Source: JACDAN01 sp035776735 | GTDB lineage: Bacteria; Actinomycetota; Thermoleophilia; Gaiellales; Gaiellaceae | Assembly: GCA_035776735.1 (NCBI GenBank) | Contig: DASSSO010000220.1 | Coordinates: forward strand, 1-64,000 | Length of the DNA stretch: 64,000 nucleotides | Direction: 5' to 3' | Shown: piece by piece, positions 16,760 to 26,099 of the stretch | Layout: every line of letters starts with the position of its first letter | Position numbering within the stretch: the stretch's first letter is position 1 | The notes under the pieces: model-generated | Seen by the model: only the letters and a program-made list of their open reading frames with translations | What the model was told of the DNA's origin: nothing | Database searches by the model: none | Made by a program: the position numbers and the translations under genes

Positions 16760-18199
16760 ATGGCGATGCTCGCGCCGCCTCCGCCCGCGCCCGTCTTGAT
16801 CGCGCCCGCCGCGCACGAGGTCTCGTTCGGCCGGGTCGCCGGACGCGTGCGTCCCGGCGCGCAGTCGGTGATCGTCAGCGTCGACGGGCGGGTGGTCGCG
16901 CGGCGGGACCTCGTCCGCCGCAGCACCTTCGACTTCCACGTCCCGCTGCCCCAGCGGGACCTGCGGCTCACCGTGACCGCCGATTACGGCGGGCGGCGGG
17001 CGGCGACCACGGTCGCGCCGGTGTTCGGGCTCCCCCGTGCGGCCGAGCCCCGCGCGCCTCCCCGACGCGGCGTCGAGGACCCGCGCCTGGCGCGCGAGAT
17101 CCGCGCGCTGGCCGGCCGGTTCCCGGGGACCTGCGGCATCTTCGTCCAGGACCTTCGTACCGGCCGCGGCGCCGCGTGGAACGCGCGCGCCGAGTTCCCC
17201 GCGGCCTCGACGATCAAGGTCGGGATCGCCGTTGAGGTGCTGCGGGCGCTCGGCGGGCCGCCGCCGGTCGGGAGTCGCCTCGATCGGCTCCTGCGGAAGG
17301 CGATCGTCCCCTCCGACGACCGGGCGGCCAACGATCTGCTCACCTGGCTCGGGGGCTCGACGTCGGGCGGAGCGGCGCGCGTGAACGCGACCTTCCAGGC
17401 GCTCGGTATGACGGACACGAACATGTACGGCGGGTACATCGTCCCGAGCGCGCAGCCGATCCCGCTGCGGGCGAACGCGCAGCCCAGCTTCGTCGGGAAG
17501 CGGACGAGCGCCTGGGACTTCGCCCGGCTGATGCAGTACGTCCACCAGGCGGCGGCCGGGAAGGGGAAGCTCGCGCGTCGGGGCGGGTTCGTGCCGGCGG
17601 AGGCGAAGTACCTCCTCTATCTGCTCGCGCACGCGCGGCCCGGTTACCTCGAGCGCTACCTCCGCGGGAACGCGGTGACGTTCGTGCACAAGCCGGGCTG
17701 GATCACGCGCGCGCGGCACGACGGCGGCCTGGGGTTCTGGCGCGAGGGCGGTTTCGTCGCCGTCGTGCTCACCTACGACGCGCGCGGTGTCGGCGTCTCC
17801 TCCGAGATCCTCGCCGGGCGCGTGGCGCGGGCCGCCTACGCCCGGTTCTCGCGGCCGGCGGGCGCCGCGTCGTACGCTCTGAGCCGTGAGCAACGAGCTC
17901 TCGGCCGGGGAGAAAGGGCAGATCCTCGAGCGCATCCGCTCGCTCTGCCTCGCCCTGCCCGAGACGAGCGAGCGCCTCAGCCACGGCCAGCCGACCTTCT
18001 TCGTCCGAGAGAAGCGATCGTTCCTCACGGTGCTCGACGACCATCACGGCGACGGGCGCTTCGCGTTTTGGTGCGCGGCCGAGGACGGCGTCCAGCAGAT
18101 GCTCGTCGAGGCCGATCCCGAGCGGTTCTTCCGCCCGCCGTACGTCGGCCATCGCGGCTGGCTCGGCGTGCGGCTCGACCGCGGGCTCTTCTGGGCTGA
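16760..18199 (+). CDS. Class A beta-lactamase-like serine hydrolase, C-terminus over-reads next gene
   Basis: Residues 1-95 form an Ig-like region (VIVSVDGRVVARRDLV). A penicillin-recognising serine hydrolase domain follows: AASTIKVGIAVEVL carries the S-x-x-K nucleophile motif, IVPSDDRAANDLL stands at the SxN position, and HKPGW at the KTG-like strand. The recognisable domain ends near YARFSRPAG (about residue 375). The frame then stays open for a further 310 bases on top of the next gene, where it becomes an arginine/proline-rich shadow. The natural stop was probably lost by an indel near 17860-17885. The true product is likely about 375 residues. A cell-wall or beta-lactam target is inference. 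Confidence 0.7.
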   Translation: MAMLAPPPPAPVLIAPAAHEVSFGRVAGRVRPGAQSVIVSVDGRVVARRDLVRRSTFDFHVPLPQRDLRLTVTADYGGRRAATTVAPVFGLPRAAEPRAPPRRGVEDPRLAREIRALAGRFPGTCGIFVQDLRTGRGAAWNARAEFPAASTIKVGIAVEVLRALGGPPPVGSRLDRLLRKAIVPSDDRAANDLLTWLGGSTSGGAARVNATFQALGMTDTNMYGGYIVPSAQPIPLRANAQPSFVGKRTSAWDFARLMQYVHQAAAGKGKLARRGGFVPAEAKYLLYLLAHARPGYLERYLRGNAVTFVHKPGWITRARHDGGLGFWREGGFVAVVLTYDARGVGVSSEILAGRVARAAYARFSRPAGAASYALSREQRALGRGERADPRAHPLALPRPARDERAPQPRPADLLRPREAIVPHGARRPSRRRALRVLVRGRGRRPADARRGRSRAVLPPAVRRPSRLARRAARPRALLG

Positions 18200-18284
18200 G
18201 CTCGCCGGGATCGTCGAGGACGCCTACGCCGAGGTCGCCCCGCCGAAGCTCGTCGAGGACGCGCGCCGGCGGGTCGAGCGATAA
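17886..18284 (+). CDS. MmcQ/YjbR-family protein
   Basis: 132 residues from GTG: ERIRSLCLALPETSERLSHG, TFFVREKRSFLTV, FWCAAEDGVQQML, ADPERFFRPPYVGHRGWLGVRL and a C-terminal AEVAPPKLVEDARRR. This is the MmcQ/YjbR fold (CyaY-like), often annotated DNA-binding without strong evidence. The first 314 bases lie under the over-reading tail of the upstream serine hydrolase. The strength of the match shows that this frame is the real one there. Confidence 0.8.
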   Translation: MSNELSAGEKGQILERIRSLCLALPETSERLSHGQPTFFVREKRSFLTVLDDHHGDGRFAFWCAAEDGVQQMLVEADPERFFRPPYVGHRGWLGVRLDRGLFWAELAGIVEDAYAEVAPPKLVEDARRRVER

Positions 18285-18373
18285 GCCGCCGCGCCGGCGA
18301 AGCTGCCGTACGGCCGAGCGCATCTCATCCCTCTGCTTCTTGACGGCGCGCTGCTGCCGGAAGAGTTGAATCG

Positions 18374-19822
18374 TCAGGCGGCGGGGCCGTGCGCCTGCAT
18401 CGCCGCAGCCGGGACGTCGTCCCGCCTGAGGATTCCGACGGCGACGACGACCGCGCCGAGCGCGAAGATCGAGGCGACCGCGAAGCCCCAGTTGAAGCCT
18501 CCGGTGATGTCGTCCAGCCCGAGCTGCCCGCCGTCGGCGAGCGCGCTGGCCCGCTCGTTCGACACGGTCGAGATCAGCGCGACGCCGAGCGCGCCGCCGA
18601 TCTGCTGCGACGTGTTCAGCAGCCCAGAGGCGACGCCTGCGACGCGGTCCTCGACCCGCGCGAGCGCGGCCAACGACATCGGGATGAACATGAACGCCAG
18701 CCCGAACCCGCTGATCACGAACGGGATGAACAGGTTCGTCCAGTACGAGCCGTCCACGGGCAGCTGCGTGTACCAGAGGTACGCGAAGGCGACGAAGACG
18801 GAGCCGAGCATCATCACGGGCTTGACCCCGGCGCGGGTGATCGCCGCCTGCGCGATCGCGGCGCCGGGAATCGTCATTCCCGCCGTGGCGAGGAACGCGA
18901 AGCCGGCCTCGAGCGGCGAGTACCCGAGGATGTTCTGCATGTAGAGCGTCAGCAGGAAGAAGCCGCCGAAGATCGTCGCACCGAGGAGGAAGCCGGTCGT
19001 GTTGGCGACGAAGACGGCCCGGATCCTGAACAGCCCGAGCGGGACGAGCGGCGCGTCCGTCCGCGTCTCCTTCCAGAAGAACGCGGCGACGAGCGCGACC
19101 GCGACCGCCGTCAGCCCGATCGTCTGAAGGCTGAACCAGCCCGCGTCCGGCGCCTCGGACATCGCGTAGACGAAGGTCACGAGCCCGGCGGTGACCAGGA
19201 TTGCCGCCGCCGCGTCCACCCGGCGCTCGGCGCCCTCGATCCGTCCCTCCGAGATGAGGACCGGCGTGAGCGCGAAGATCGCGATTCCGACCGGCACGTT
19301 GACGAAGAAGATCCATGACCATCCGAGGTACTCGACGATCACGCCGCCGAGGAGCACCCCGGCGGCGGCGCCGCTGCCGGCGACCGCGCCCCAGATGCCG
19401 AACGCCTTGTTCCGCTCGGCGGTGTCGTGGCGGAACGCGTCGCTGATGATCGCCAGCGTCGCCGGCGAGACGATCGCTCCGCCGAGGCCCTGGAGGGCGC
19501 GAAAGGCGATCAGCTGGCCGCCGCTGTCGGCCAGCCCGCAGGCCAGCGAGCCGCCGGTGAAGAGCACCATCCCGAACATGAACACGCGCCGGCGGCCGAG
19601 GAGGTCCGCCGCGCGGCCGCCGAGCAGGAGGAATCCTCCGAAGGCGAGCGAGTAGGCCGTCACGATCCACTGCAGCGTGTCGCGGGAGAGCTCGAGCTCC
19701 CGCTGGATGGACGGGAGCGCGACGTTCACGATCGCGACGTCGAGAATCACCATGAAGAAAGCGACGCAGACGAGCGCGAGCGCGCGCCACCGGCGGGGGT
19801 CGGGGACGATGCCGGCTTCCAT
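18374..19822 (-). CDS. DHA2-family MFS drug-efflux transporter (EmrB/QacA type)
   Basis: 482 residues with 14 predicted membrane helices. Motif C-like and motif A features are visible: VILDVAIVNVALPSIQREL in helix 1, GGRAADLLGRRRVFMFG after helix 2, ALQGLGGAIVSPATLAII, and the antiporter stretch GVLLGGVIVEYLGWSWIFFVN. The DHA2 group exports drugs and hydrophobic compounds in exchange for protons. No TetR-type regulator adjoins it, so its inducer is not indicated. Confidence 0.88.
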   Translation of the reverse strand: MEAGIVPDPRRWRALALVCVAFFMVILDVAIVNVALPSIQRELELSRDTLQWIVTAYSLAFGGFLLLGGRAADLLGRRRVFMFGMVLFTGGSLACGLADSGGQLIAFRALQGLGGAIVSPATLAIISDAFRHDTAERNKAFGIWGAVAGSGAAAGVLLGGVIVEYLGWSWIFFVNVPVGIAIFALTPVLISEGRIEGAERRVDAAAAILVTAGLVTFVYAMSEAPDAGWFSLQTIGLTAVAVALVAAFFWKETRTDAPLVPLGLFRIRAVFVANTTGFLLGATIFGGFFLLTLYMQNILGYSPLEAGFAFLATAGMTIPGAAIAQAAITRAGVKPVMMLGSVFVAFAYLWYTQLPVDGSYWTNLFIPFVISGFGLAFMFIPMSLAALARVEDRVAGVASGLLNTSQQIGGALGVALISTVSNERASALADGGQLGLDDITGGFNWGFAVASIFALGAVVVAVGILRRDDVPAAAMQAHGPAA

Positions 19823-19940
19823 GCCGCCGGAAACCTACTGGTCCGCGCTGACTCGCTCCGCGATACGGCTCTCCCGGCTCCCCCTCTAGGGGGTTTCCCG
19901 GACTCCAGATCGGCCTCACCGTGCCGAAAAGGAGGTTGAG

Positions 19941-21965
19941 ATGCTGCGGATTTCGGCGGCGGCCCTGACGGGCGCCGCGGTTTGTGCCTTTGCCTGCCCC
20001 GGTGCGGCCGACGCCGCCGGGTCGGCGCCGGCCGCGCGCGTCGCGGTCACCATGACCGAGCGCGCCTGCAAAGTCGTGCGGCGGGCGAGGCCCGGACGCA
20101 CGCTGTTCCGCATCGCCAACCGCGGCAGGCGGCCGCGGAGGTTCTCGATCGCCGGCCGCCGGAGCCCGTTCGTGAAGCCGCGCAGGTCGGCGAAGCTGAC
20201 CGTTCGTCTCGTGCGCGGCCGGACGTACCGGTACACGTGCGTCGCTCGGGGCCGTCCGCGAAGCGTCAAGCGCGGAATGCTCCGCGTCGCGGGCGCGGCG
20301 GCGCAACCGCCGAGGAACCCCCCGCCGCCACCTCCGCCTCCGCCGCCTCCGCCGCCGCCGCCTCCGCCGCCACCTCCTCCGCCGCCGCCTCCGCCGCCGC
20401 CGGCGCATCTCGTCGGCGTGCGGGCTCCCGGCGGGGCGGGCGAGCTGTACGTGCCGGCGAGCGGCGCGACGTTCGTCTCACGCGGTGCCAACTACGAGCG
20501 CCTCGACGTGGACGGCGACCAGGTCACCTTCGATGTCGGCGTCTACGACGGCGCGGCCGCCGACGCCGCCCTCGCGGACATGGACGCGTACGGGTACAAC
20601 ACCGTGCGCGTCTTCCTGAACGGCGCCTGCGTGAGCGGATGCCTCGGCGACGCCTCCGCGGCTGACGACCTCTCCAGCGCCTACGTCGCCAACGTCGTCG
20701 ACTTCCTCGGCAAGGCCCGGGCGCGCGGGATCCAGGTGATCCTCGTCGCCGAGGGCGTCCCTGCGGGGACGAGCTACGCCGACCAGGTCGCGTCCGGCGC
20801 GACCGCGGAGTTCGCCGGCGAGAACGTCCACTACCTCACTGCCGGCGGCGTCGCCGGCAACGCCTCGTTCTGGACGGCGCTCGTGCAGCGGCTGACCGCC
20901 CAGCCGGTGCTGCGGGAGACGATCCTCTCCTATGAGCTCCGGCGCGAGGCGTTCTTCCGCGCCGACCAGGCCCCGCTTACGCTCGCCTCCGGCACGGTGA
21001 CCCCGGCGAACGGACAGACCTACGACCTCGCCGTCGCCGCCGAGCGCCAAGCGCTGATGGACGAGGGCCTCGTCCACTGGGCCGATTCCGTTCGCGCTGC
21101 GATCCGGGCGGTGGATCCGACGGCGCTCGTGTCGCTCGGGTTCCTGTGGCCCCAGAGCCCGAACCCGGCGCGCATCGGCGATCCGCGCGTGAGCCGGATG
21201 CAGGCGGTGCAGGACGACTCCGAGCTCGACTTCGTCAGCCCACGAGTCGTGCCGGGCCTCGAGCTCACGCTGCCGCAGTACGTGGCCAACTACGAGCTTC
21301 CGGCGATCACGGCAAAGCCGGTGCTGATGGCGGAGGTCGGCGCGCCGACGGCGTCCTTCGGGACCGCGGCGATGGCGGCCGAGGCGCTCCAGACGTGGCA
21401 GGCCGACTCCTGTCCCGCCGGGTTCGACGGCTGGCTGCTCTGGACGTGGGACACGACCGGCGAGCGGGCCGGCGAGCCTCCTGTCTGGAACGGGCAGGCC
21501 GCCTCGGGCCTGCTCGAGCGCGCGCTCGCGCCGACGATCCGCACGGATCCCTGCGCACCGACGAACCTCGCTCTCGGGAAGCCCGTCTCCGTCTCGTCGG
21601 CCGCGCCCGAGGGGCCGGCGGGGAACGCCGTCGACGGTCTCACCGGGACGGCCTGGAACTCGACGGCGGTGCCGCCGGGCTGGATCGAGGTCGACCTCGG
21701 CGCGGCCTACGACATCTCGCTGCTGCGGCTCGTGTTCGCGCAGACGCCGTCGGGCCGGGCGGTGCACAAGATCTACGGCCGGGCGACCTCGGGCGGCGCG
21801 CCCGGGACCGAGCTCTACGAGCTGGACGCGACCACGGCGGACGGGCAGATCGTCGAGATCGCGCCGGCGCCGGCCTGGCCGGGCGTCCGCTACCTGCGGA
21901 TCCACACCGTCTGGGGGCCGTCGTGGCCCGCGTGGCGCGAGATCCAGGTTTTCAAGGCCCCGTAG
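19941..21965 (+). CDS. Secreted glycoside-hydrolase-like protein with 28-proline linker and F5/8C domain
   Basis: 674 residues. AAAAGGAGGTTGAG just before the ATG is a strong ribosome site. Order: signal peptide; a basic beta-domain (about 30-120) like a degenerate cupredoxin (RTLFRIANRGRRPRRFSIAG ... YRYTCVA); an uninterrupted 28-Pro linker; a cellulase-like TIM barrel (NYERLDVDGD, GYNTVRVFLNGACV, ILSYELRREAFF, PVLMAEVGAP, GFDGWLLWTWDTT), where the Glu of EVG could be the nucleophile; and a discoidin/F5/8C module at the end (NLALGKPVSVSSAAPEGP ... WIEVDLGAAYDISLLRLVF). Carbohydrate binding and hydrolysis outside the cell are inferred; the GH family is not certain. Confidence 0.75.
   Translation: MLRISAAALTGAAVCAFACPGAADAAGSAPAARVAVTMTERACKVVRRARPGRTLFRIANRGRRPRRFSIAGRRSPFVKPRRSAKLTVRLVRGRTYRYTCVARGRPRSVKRGMLRVAGAAAQPPRNPPPPPPPPPPPPPPPPPPPPPPPPPPPPAHLVGVRAPGGAGELYVPASGATFVSRGANYERLDVDGDQVTFDVGVYDGAAADAALADMDAYGYNTVRVFLNGACVSGCLGDASAADDLSSAYVANVVDFLGKARARGIQVILVAEGVPAGTSYADQVASGATAEFAGENVHYLTAGGVAGNASFWTALVQRLTAQPVLRETILSYELRREAFFRADQAPLTLASGTVTPANGQTYDLAVAAERQALMDEGLVHWADSVRAAIRAVDPTALVSLGFLWPQSPNPARIGDPRVSRMQAVQDDSELDFVSPRVVPGLELTLPQYVANYELPAITAKPVLMAEVGAPTASFGTAAMAAEALQTWQADSCPAGFDGWLLWTWDTTGERAGEPPVWNGQAASGLLERALAPTIRTDPCAPTNLALGKPVSVSSAAPEGPAGNAVDGLTGTAWNSTAVPPGWIEVDLGAAYDISLLRLVFAQTPSGRAVHKIYGRATSGGAPGTELYELDATTADGQIVEIAPAPAWPGVRYLRIHTVWGPSWPAWREIQVFKAP
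20319..20402 (+). repeat. 28 consecutive proline codons
   Basis: The run of CCN codons (mostly CCG and CCT, with some CCA and CCC) encodes Pro28 as the linker of the secreted glycosidase-like protein. The mixed codons argue against simple polymerase slippage of one triplet. A stiff spacer between wall-near and catalytic domains is likely. Translation would be expected to need EF-P. Confidence 0.9.
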
Positions 21966-22036
21966 CGAACATCGCCCCGAAGGGGCGTACACTTTCTCTT
22001 CCAGGGGTCAATCCTTTGTCAATAGGGAGGTTCTTC

Positions 22037-22465
22037 GTGAAAACGGGTCTCGTCACGGCGCTCGTTGCGCTGGTCGCGATGGGCGTGCTCGCCGCGCCCG
22101 CGTCGTCGGCCACGCCGAGCAACCGGAAGCTCGCCAGCCAGATCAAGGTCCTGCAGCGCCAGGTCAAGGTTTTGCAGGGACAGGTGCGGACGCTGCGCAC
22201 GCAGATGCGCGAGGTGCAGGGCATCTCGGCCGCGGCACTGGTCTTCTCGGCCTGCTCGACCGCCGCGAACGTCGACGCGTTCCAGGGCACTTGGGAGACG
22301 ATCGACGGGCTCAACGCCCACACCGGCCGGCCCGACCAGTACCCGCCCGTGTCGCCGATCGCCGACCCGCTGAACTCGTGCCAGCTGCTGGAGATCCAGC
22401 GGCAGCCGGGCGTCGTTCCTCCGAACACGAACGTCTTCGCGGCGCTGCTCAACCTCTTCCGCTAG
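22037..22465 (+). CDS. Secreted coiled-coil protein, 142 aa
   Basis: GTG at 22037 with GGGAGG six bases upstream. The signal peptide MKTGLVTALVALVAMGVLAA is followed by APASSA. A heptad-patterned segment (LASQIKVLQRQVKVLQGQ, then VRTLRTQMREVQ) predicts a short coiled coil, with a compact tail containing two cysteines (FSACSTAANV and LNSCQLLEIQ). It is likely an exported oligomer. The gene is only 71 bases after the glycosidase-like gene and may share its transcript. Function unknown. Confidence 0.7.
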   Translation: MKTGLVTALVALVAMGVLAAPASSATPSNRKLASQIKVLQRQVKVLQGQVRTLRTQMREVQGISAAALVFSACSTAANVDAFQGTWETIDGLNAHTGRPDQYPPVSPIADPLNSCQLLEIQRQPGVVPPNTNVFAALLNLFR

Positions 22466-22511
22466 ACGCGTCCGGATCGGGAATGCCCCGTCCGATCCGA
22501 ACCCCTCTAGC

Positions 22512-24722
22512 ATGAGGTCGATGTCCGTGCGGGGAGTCGACAGGCTCCTGGACGTTCTGCGGCGCCTGCGGCGAGACGAGCGTCCGGCCCCTCTCCAGGG
22601 CAACGTCGCGACGAACCGTCTCCTGCGGCTCGAGGCGATCACCGAGACCGCGCTCTCCTACCTCGACCTGCAGGAGCTGCTCGACGAGCTCCTCGACCGC
22701 ATCCGGGACCTCCTCGACGCGGACACCGCCACGATGCTCCTCGTGGAGGAGGACGCGGACGTTCTCGTCCCGCGCGCCGCGAAGGGTCTCGACCGCGAGC
22801 TCCCGGCGGACGTGCGCATCCCGATCGGCCAGGGCTTCGCCGGCCGGGTCGCGGCGACCCGGCGGACCGTCGTTATCGACGACATCGAGCAGGCCGAGAT
22901 CGTCAACCCGTTTCTTCGCGAGGTCGGCATCCGGTCGCTCATCGGCGTGCCGCTGCTCCACCTCGGGCAGCTGATCGGCGTTGTGCACGCCGGCTCGTAC
23001 AAGCCGAGGTTCTTCAGCCCGGACGACGGCTTGCTGCTCCAGCTGGTCGCCGACCGCGTCGCGCTCTCGATCACCCAGTCGCGGCTCTACGAGGCCGAGC
23101 GCGAGGCTCGCAGGGAGGCGGAGACCGCGCACGAGCAGGTCTCGTTCCTCGCGCGGGCGAGCGAGCTCCTCGGCTCCACGCTGGACTACGAGTCGACGCT
23201 CGAGCGGCTGGCACAGCTGGCGGTTCCGGCGCTCGCGGACGAGGTGCTGATCGACATGGTCGCCGAGGACGGGAGCGTCCGCCGGCTCGCGTCGGCGCAC
23301 GCCGACTCGCGCACCCTGGAGGAGATCCGCAAGCTGGGGCGGCGCTATCCGCCGGACCCCGAGGCTCGATACGGCCCCAGGGCCGTCCTCCGCTCGGGCG
23401 AGCCCCAGTTGGTCTCCGAGATCGGCGACGAGATCGTGGACGCGATGGCCAGGGACGAGGAGCACGCCCGCCTGATCCGCGCGCTCGGCCTGCGCTCGTT
23501 CATGTCCGTGCCGCTGCTCGCCCGCTCACGGGTCCTCGGCGCGATCACGTTCATCGCCTCCACCTCGAAGCGCGCGTTCGGCCCCGAGGACCTCGCTTTC
23601 GCGCAGGAGCTCGCCAGGCGCGCCGCCACCGCGATCGAGAACGCCAGGTTCCACGCGGAGACCGAGGAGCGCGCCCGCGCGTCGCTCGTTCTCGACCACG
23701 TCGGAGAGGGCGTGTTCCTCGTCGATCGGCTCGGGTTCGTCCGCTTGTGGAATCCGGCCGCGGGGGCGATCACCGGCATCTCGGCCGCCGACATCCTCGG
23801 ACGGCCGGCGATCGACTCGATCTCGGGCTGGGCCGCGATCGGCGCCCGGGTGCCGGTCGCAGCCTCCGGCGACACTGTCGGGCTCCGGCCGGAGACGCTG
23901 CCGCTCGAGGTGCGCGACCGCGAGATCTGGGTGCTGATCTCGGGCGTGACGTTCCCGGAGGGCACGGTGTACGCGTTCCGCGACATGACAGAGGAGCGGG
24001 GCCTCCGTGACCTCCAGACGGAGTTCGTCGCGACCATCTCGCACGAGCTGCGGACGCCGCTCGCCGCCGTCTACGGCGCCGCGATGACGCTGCAGCAGCG
24101 TGGGGAGGACCTCGACGAGGACGCGCGCGAGCAGCTACTCGGCGTCGTCTACGACGAGGCGAGCCGGCTCAGCCGGATCATCGACGACGTGCTCTGGGCG
24201 AGCCGTCTCGAATCGGGCCGGCTCGTGTTCGCGATCGAGGAGTGCCGACCCGAGACGATCGCGCAGTCCGTCGTCAAGGCCGCGCACGTCCACCTTCCGC
24301 CGGCCCTGTCGCTCGAGCTCGACGCCGACGGGCCCCTGCCCCCGATCGCGACCGATCCGGACAAGGTGCGGCAGGTGCTGACGAACCTCCTCGACAACGC
24401 GGTCAAGTACTCGCCCGACGGCGGCCGCATCCGGCTGACGATCAGGCCGAACGGCGGCTTCGTGCGCTTCGCCGTCACCGACGAGGGGCTGGGGATCCCG
24501 CCGCCGGAGCAGCCGCGGATCTTCGAGAAGTTCTACCGCCTGGACCCCAACCAGACGCGCGGCGTGGGCGGCACCGGCCTCGGCCTCTACATCTCGCGGG
24601 AGCTCGTCAGCCGGATGAACGGCCGGATATGGGTCGAGTCCAGCGAGGGAGAGGGATCGACGTTCTACGTCGAGCTGCCGCTCTCGGAGAGCGACGAGGT
24701 GCTCGCGCACATCCGCTCGTAG
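22512..24722 (+). CDS. Sensor histidine kinase, GAF-GAF-PAS-HisKA-HATPase
   Basis: 736 residues, no membrane helix, so a soluble sensor. Two GAF domains (about 40-195 and 215-380: ITETALSYLDLQELLDELLD; ASELLGSTLDYESTLERLAQ) are followed by a short PAS domain (VGEGVFLVDRLGFVRLWNPA). The H box ATISHELRTPLAAVYG places the phosphorylated His near 512. The N box DNAVKYSPDGGRI, G1 DEGLGIPPPEQPRIFEKFYR and G2 GGTGLGLYISREL complete the ATPase domain. No response regulator adjoins it, so its partner is elsewhere. The GAF ligand is unknown. Confidence 0.92.
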   Translation: MRSMSVRGVDRLLDVLRRLRRDERPAPLQGNVATNRLLRLEAITETALSYLDLQELLDELLDRIRDLLDADTATMLLVEEDADVLVPRAAKGLDRELPADVRIPIGQGFAGRVAATRRTVVIDDIEQAEIVNPFLREVGIRSLIGVPLLHLGQLIGVVHAGSYKPRFFSPDDGLLLQLVADRVALSITQSRLYEAEREARREAETAHEQVSFLARASELLGSTLDYESTLERLAQLAVPALADEVLIDMVAEDGSVRRLASAHADSRTLEEIRKLGRRYPPDPEARYGPRAVLRSGEPQLVSEIGDEIVDAMARDEEHARLIRALGLRSFMSVPLLARSRVLGAITFIASTSKRAFGPEDLAFAQELARRAATAIENARFHAETEERARASLVLDHVGEGVFLVDRLGFVRLWNPAAGAITGISAADILGRPAIDSISGWAAIGARVPVAASGDTVGLRPETLPLEVRDREIWVLISGVTFPEGTVYAFRDMTEERGLRDLQTEFVATISHELRTPLAAVYGAAMTLQQRGEDLDEDAREQLLGVVYDEASRLSRIIDDVLWASRLESGRLVFAIEECRPETIAQSVVKAAHVHLPPALSLELDADGPLPPIATDPDKVRQVLTNLLDNAVKYSPDGGRIRLTIRPNGGFVRFAVTDEGLGIPPPEQPRIFEKFYRLDPNQTRGVGGTGLGLYISRELVSRMNGRIWVESSEGEGSTFYVELPLSESDEVLAHIRS

Positions 24723-24724
24723 GG

Positions 24725-25291
24725 CTACCTGTGCCGGCGGGGGACGACGCCGAGCTCCTCGACCAAGGTGAAGAAGGCCTTCGCGTAGGGCGATTCGCGT
24801 GTCCGCCGCCGGACGTCGAGCCAGTCGATGCGCTCGCGGAGCGAGCGGGCGAACTCGAGCGGGCGCTCATAGTCGAGCTCGTGCTCGTCGAGCGCGAGCA
24901 GCTTCGTGACCATGATGTCCTCGAGCGCCATGACCTTCATCGGCACGGCGTTGACCTCCAGCTCCTCGGCGCGCTCGAAGAGCGTCTCGTCCACGTCCTC
25001 TCCGACCGGCCGGAAGATGACGTCGACCAGGACGTCGCCGTCCCACGCCTTGTAGAGCCAGCCTTCGGGCGGACGCTCGGTTCGCATGCCGGCGCCGGCG
25101 AGCGCGCCGAGCGCGCGCTCGGCATCGCTCGGGCGGACCATCACGTCGAGGTCGTGGCCGGTCCCCGGCCCGCCGTGGGCCCAGGCGGCGAGGCCGCCGC
25201 CGAGCAGGAAGGGCACGTCCGCCTCGCGCAGCGCGCCGGCGACGCGCTTGACGCTGTCCTTGATCTCCCCGAACGGCTGCTCCTCCGTCAC
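24725..25291 (-). CDS. Nucleotidyltransferase-fold protein, 188 aa
   Basis: The core reads VPFLLGGGLAAWAHGGPGTG then HDLDVMVRPSDAERAL, i.e. the GG...DxD metal-binding pattern of small polymerase-beta-type nucleotidyltransferases. Further on are KAWDGDVLVDVIFRP with a third acidic residue and ALEDIMVTKLLALDEHELDY, typical of stand-alone proteins of the DUF6036/MNT-like kind. It is convergent with the histidine kinase gene, three bases from its stop. No antitoxin-like partner adjoins it. The target is unknown. Confidence 0.75.
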   Translation of the reverse strand: MTEEQPFGEIKDSVKRVAGALREADVPFLLGGGLAAWAHGGPGTGHDLDVMVRPSDAERALGALAGAGMRTERPPEGWLYKAWDGDVLVDVIFRPVGEDVDETLFERAEELEVNAVPMKVMALEDIMVTKLLALDEHELDYERPLEFARSLRERIDWLDVRRRTRESPYAKAFFTLVEELGVVPRRHR

Positions 25292-25334
25292 ACGTGGTCG
25301 TTACCCGGGAGTCGGATCGGGGAATCACCGGGTC

Positions 25335-26099
25335 ATGTCCGTTCGCGTCGCAGCGGCCGGCGACATCCATTGCTCGGAGGAGGAGCGGCCGCGCCTCGAG
25401 GCCGCGTTCATGGACGCGGAGCGGGAGAGCGACCTCGTGCTGCTCGCCGGCGACCTGACGACGTACGGCGAGCCCGAGCAGGCGCAGGTGCTCGCCGACG
25501 TCACCCGCGGGATCGGCGTCCCGGTCTACGCCGTGCTGGGGAACCACGACTGGCACGCGAACCGGCACGAGGAGCTCGTTTCGGCGTTGCGCGGCGGCGC
25601 CATCCGCGTCCTCGAGCGGGCGGCGGAGGTCGTGACGGTGAACGGGGTCGAGGTCGGGATCGTGGGCACCAAGGGGTTCATCGGCGGCTTCACGGGCTCG
25701 CTCCTGCCGGACTTTGGCGAGCCGCTCCTCCGGCGGGTGTACGCGGAGACGAGCGCGGAGGTCTCGGCCCTGGACCGAGGCCTGCGGCGGGTCGGCGACT
25801 GTGCCGTCCGCATCGTGGTTCTCCACTACGCGCCGACGCGAACGACGATCGAGGGCGAGCCGGAGACGATCTGGACGTACCTCGGCAGCGAGCGCCTGGC
25901 GGAGCCGATCGTCGAGCACCGGCCGGACCTCGTCCTCCACGGCCACGGCCACGGCGGCACCTTCGCCGGCCAGATCGACGACGTCCCGGTCTTCAACGTC
26001 GGCGTCCCGGTGATCGGCCGCGACTTCTGGATCTTCGAGTTCGACGAGACGGGCTCGCTCGTACGGGAACCGGACGAGCTGCGCGCGCCGTTTCACTGA
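25335..26099 (+). CDS. Calcineurin-type metallophosphoesterase, 254 aa
   Basis: Metal ligands in order: GDIHCSEEE, LLAGDLTTYGEP, VLGNHDWHANR, VVLHYAP and LHGHGHGGTFAG. These are the five blocks of the calcineurin-like phosphoesterase fold with a two-metal centre. The ATG at 25335 was chosen because the fold begins at once (MSVRVAAAGDIH). No signal peptide, so probably a cytosolic phosphodiesterase or phosphatase. The substrate is not deducible. It is divergent from the nucleotidyltransferase. Confidence 0.85.
   Translation: MSVRVAAAGDIHCSEEERPRLEAAFMDAERESDLVLLAGDLTTYGEPEQAQVLADVTRGIGVPVYAVLGNHDWHANRHEELVSALRGGAIRVLERAAEVVTVNGVEVGIVGTKGFIGGFTGSLLPDFGEPLLRRVYAETSAEVSALDRGLRRVGDCAVRIVVLHYAPTRTTIEGEPETIWTYLGSERLAEPIVEHRPDLVLHGHGHGGTFAGQIDDVPVFNVGVPVIGRDFWIFEFDETGSLVREPDELRAPFH

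Noticed and set aside
20319..20402. Possible CRISPR or tandem DNA repeat
   Set aside because: It is an in-frame proline run with mixed codons; no spacers. No CRISPR array was seen in the window.
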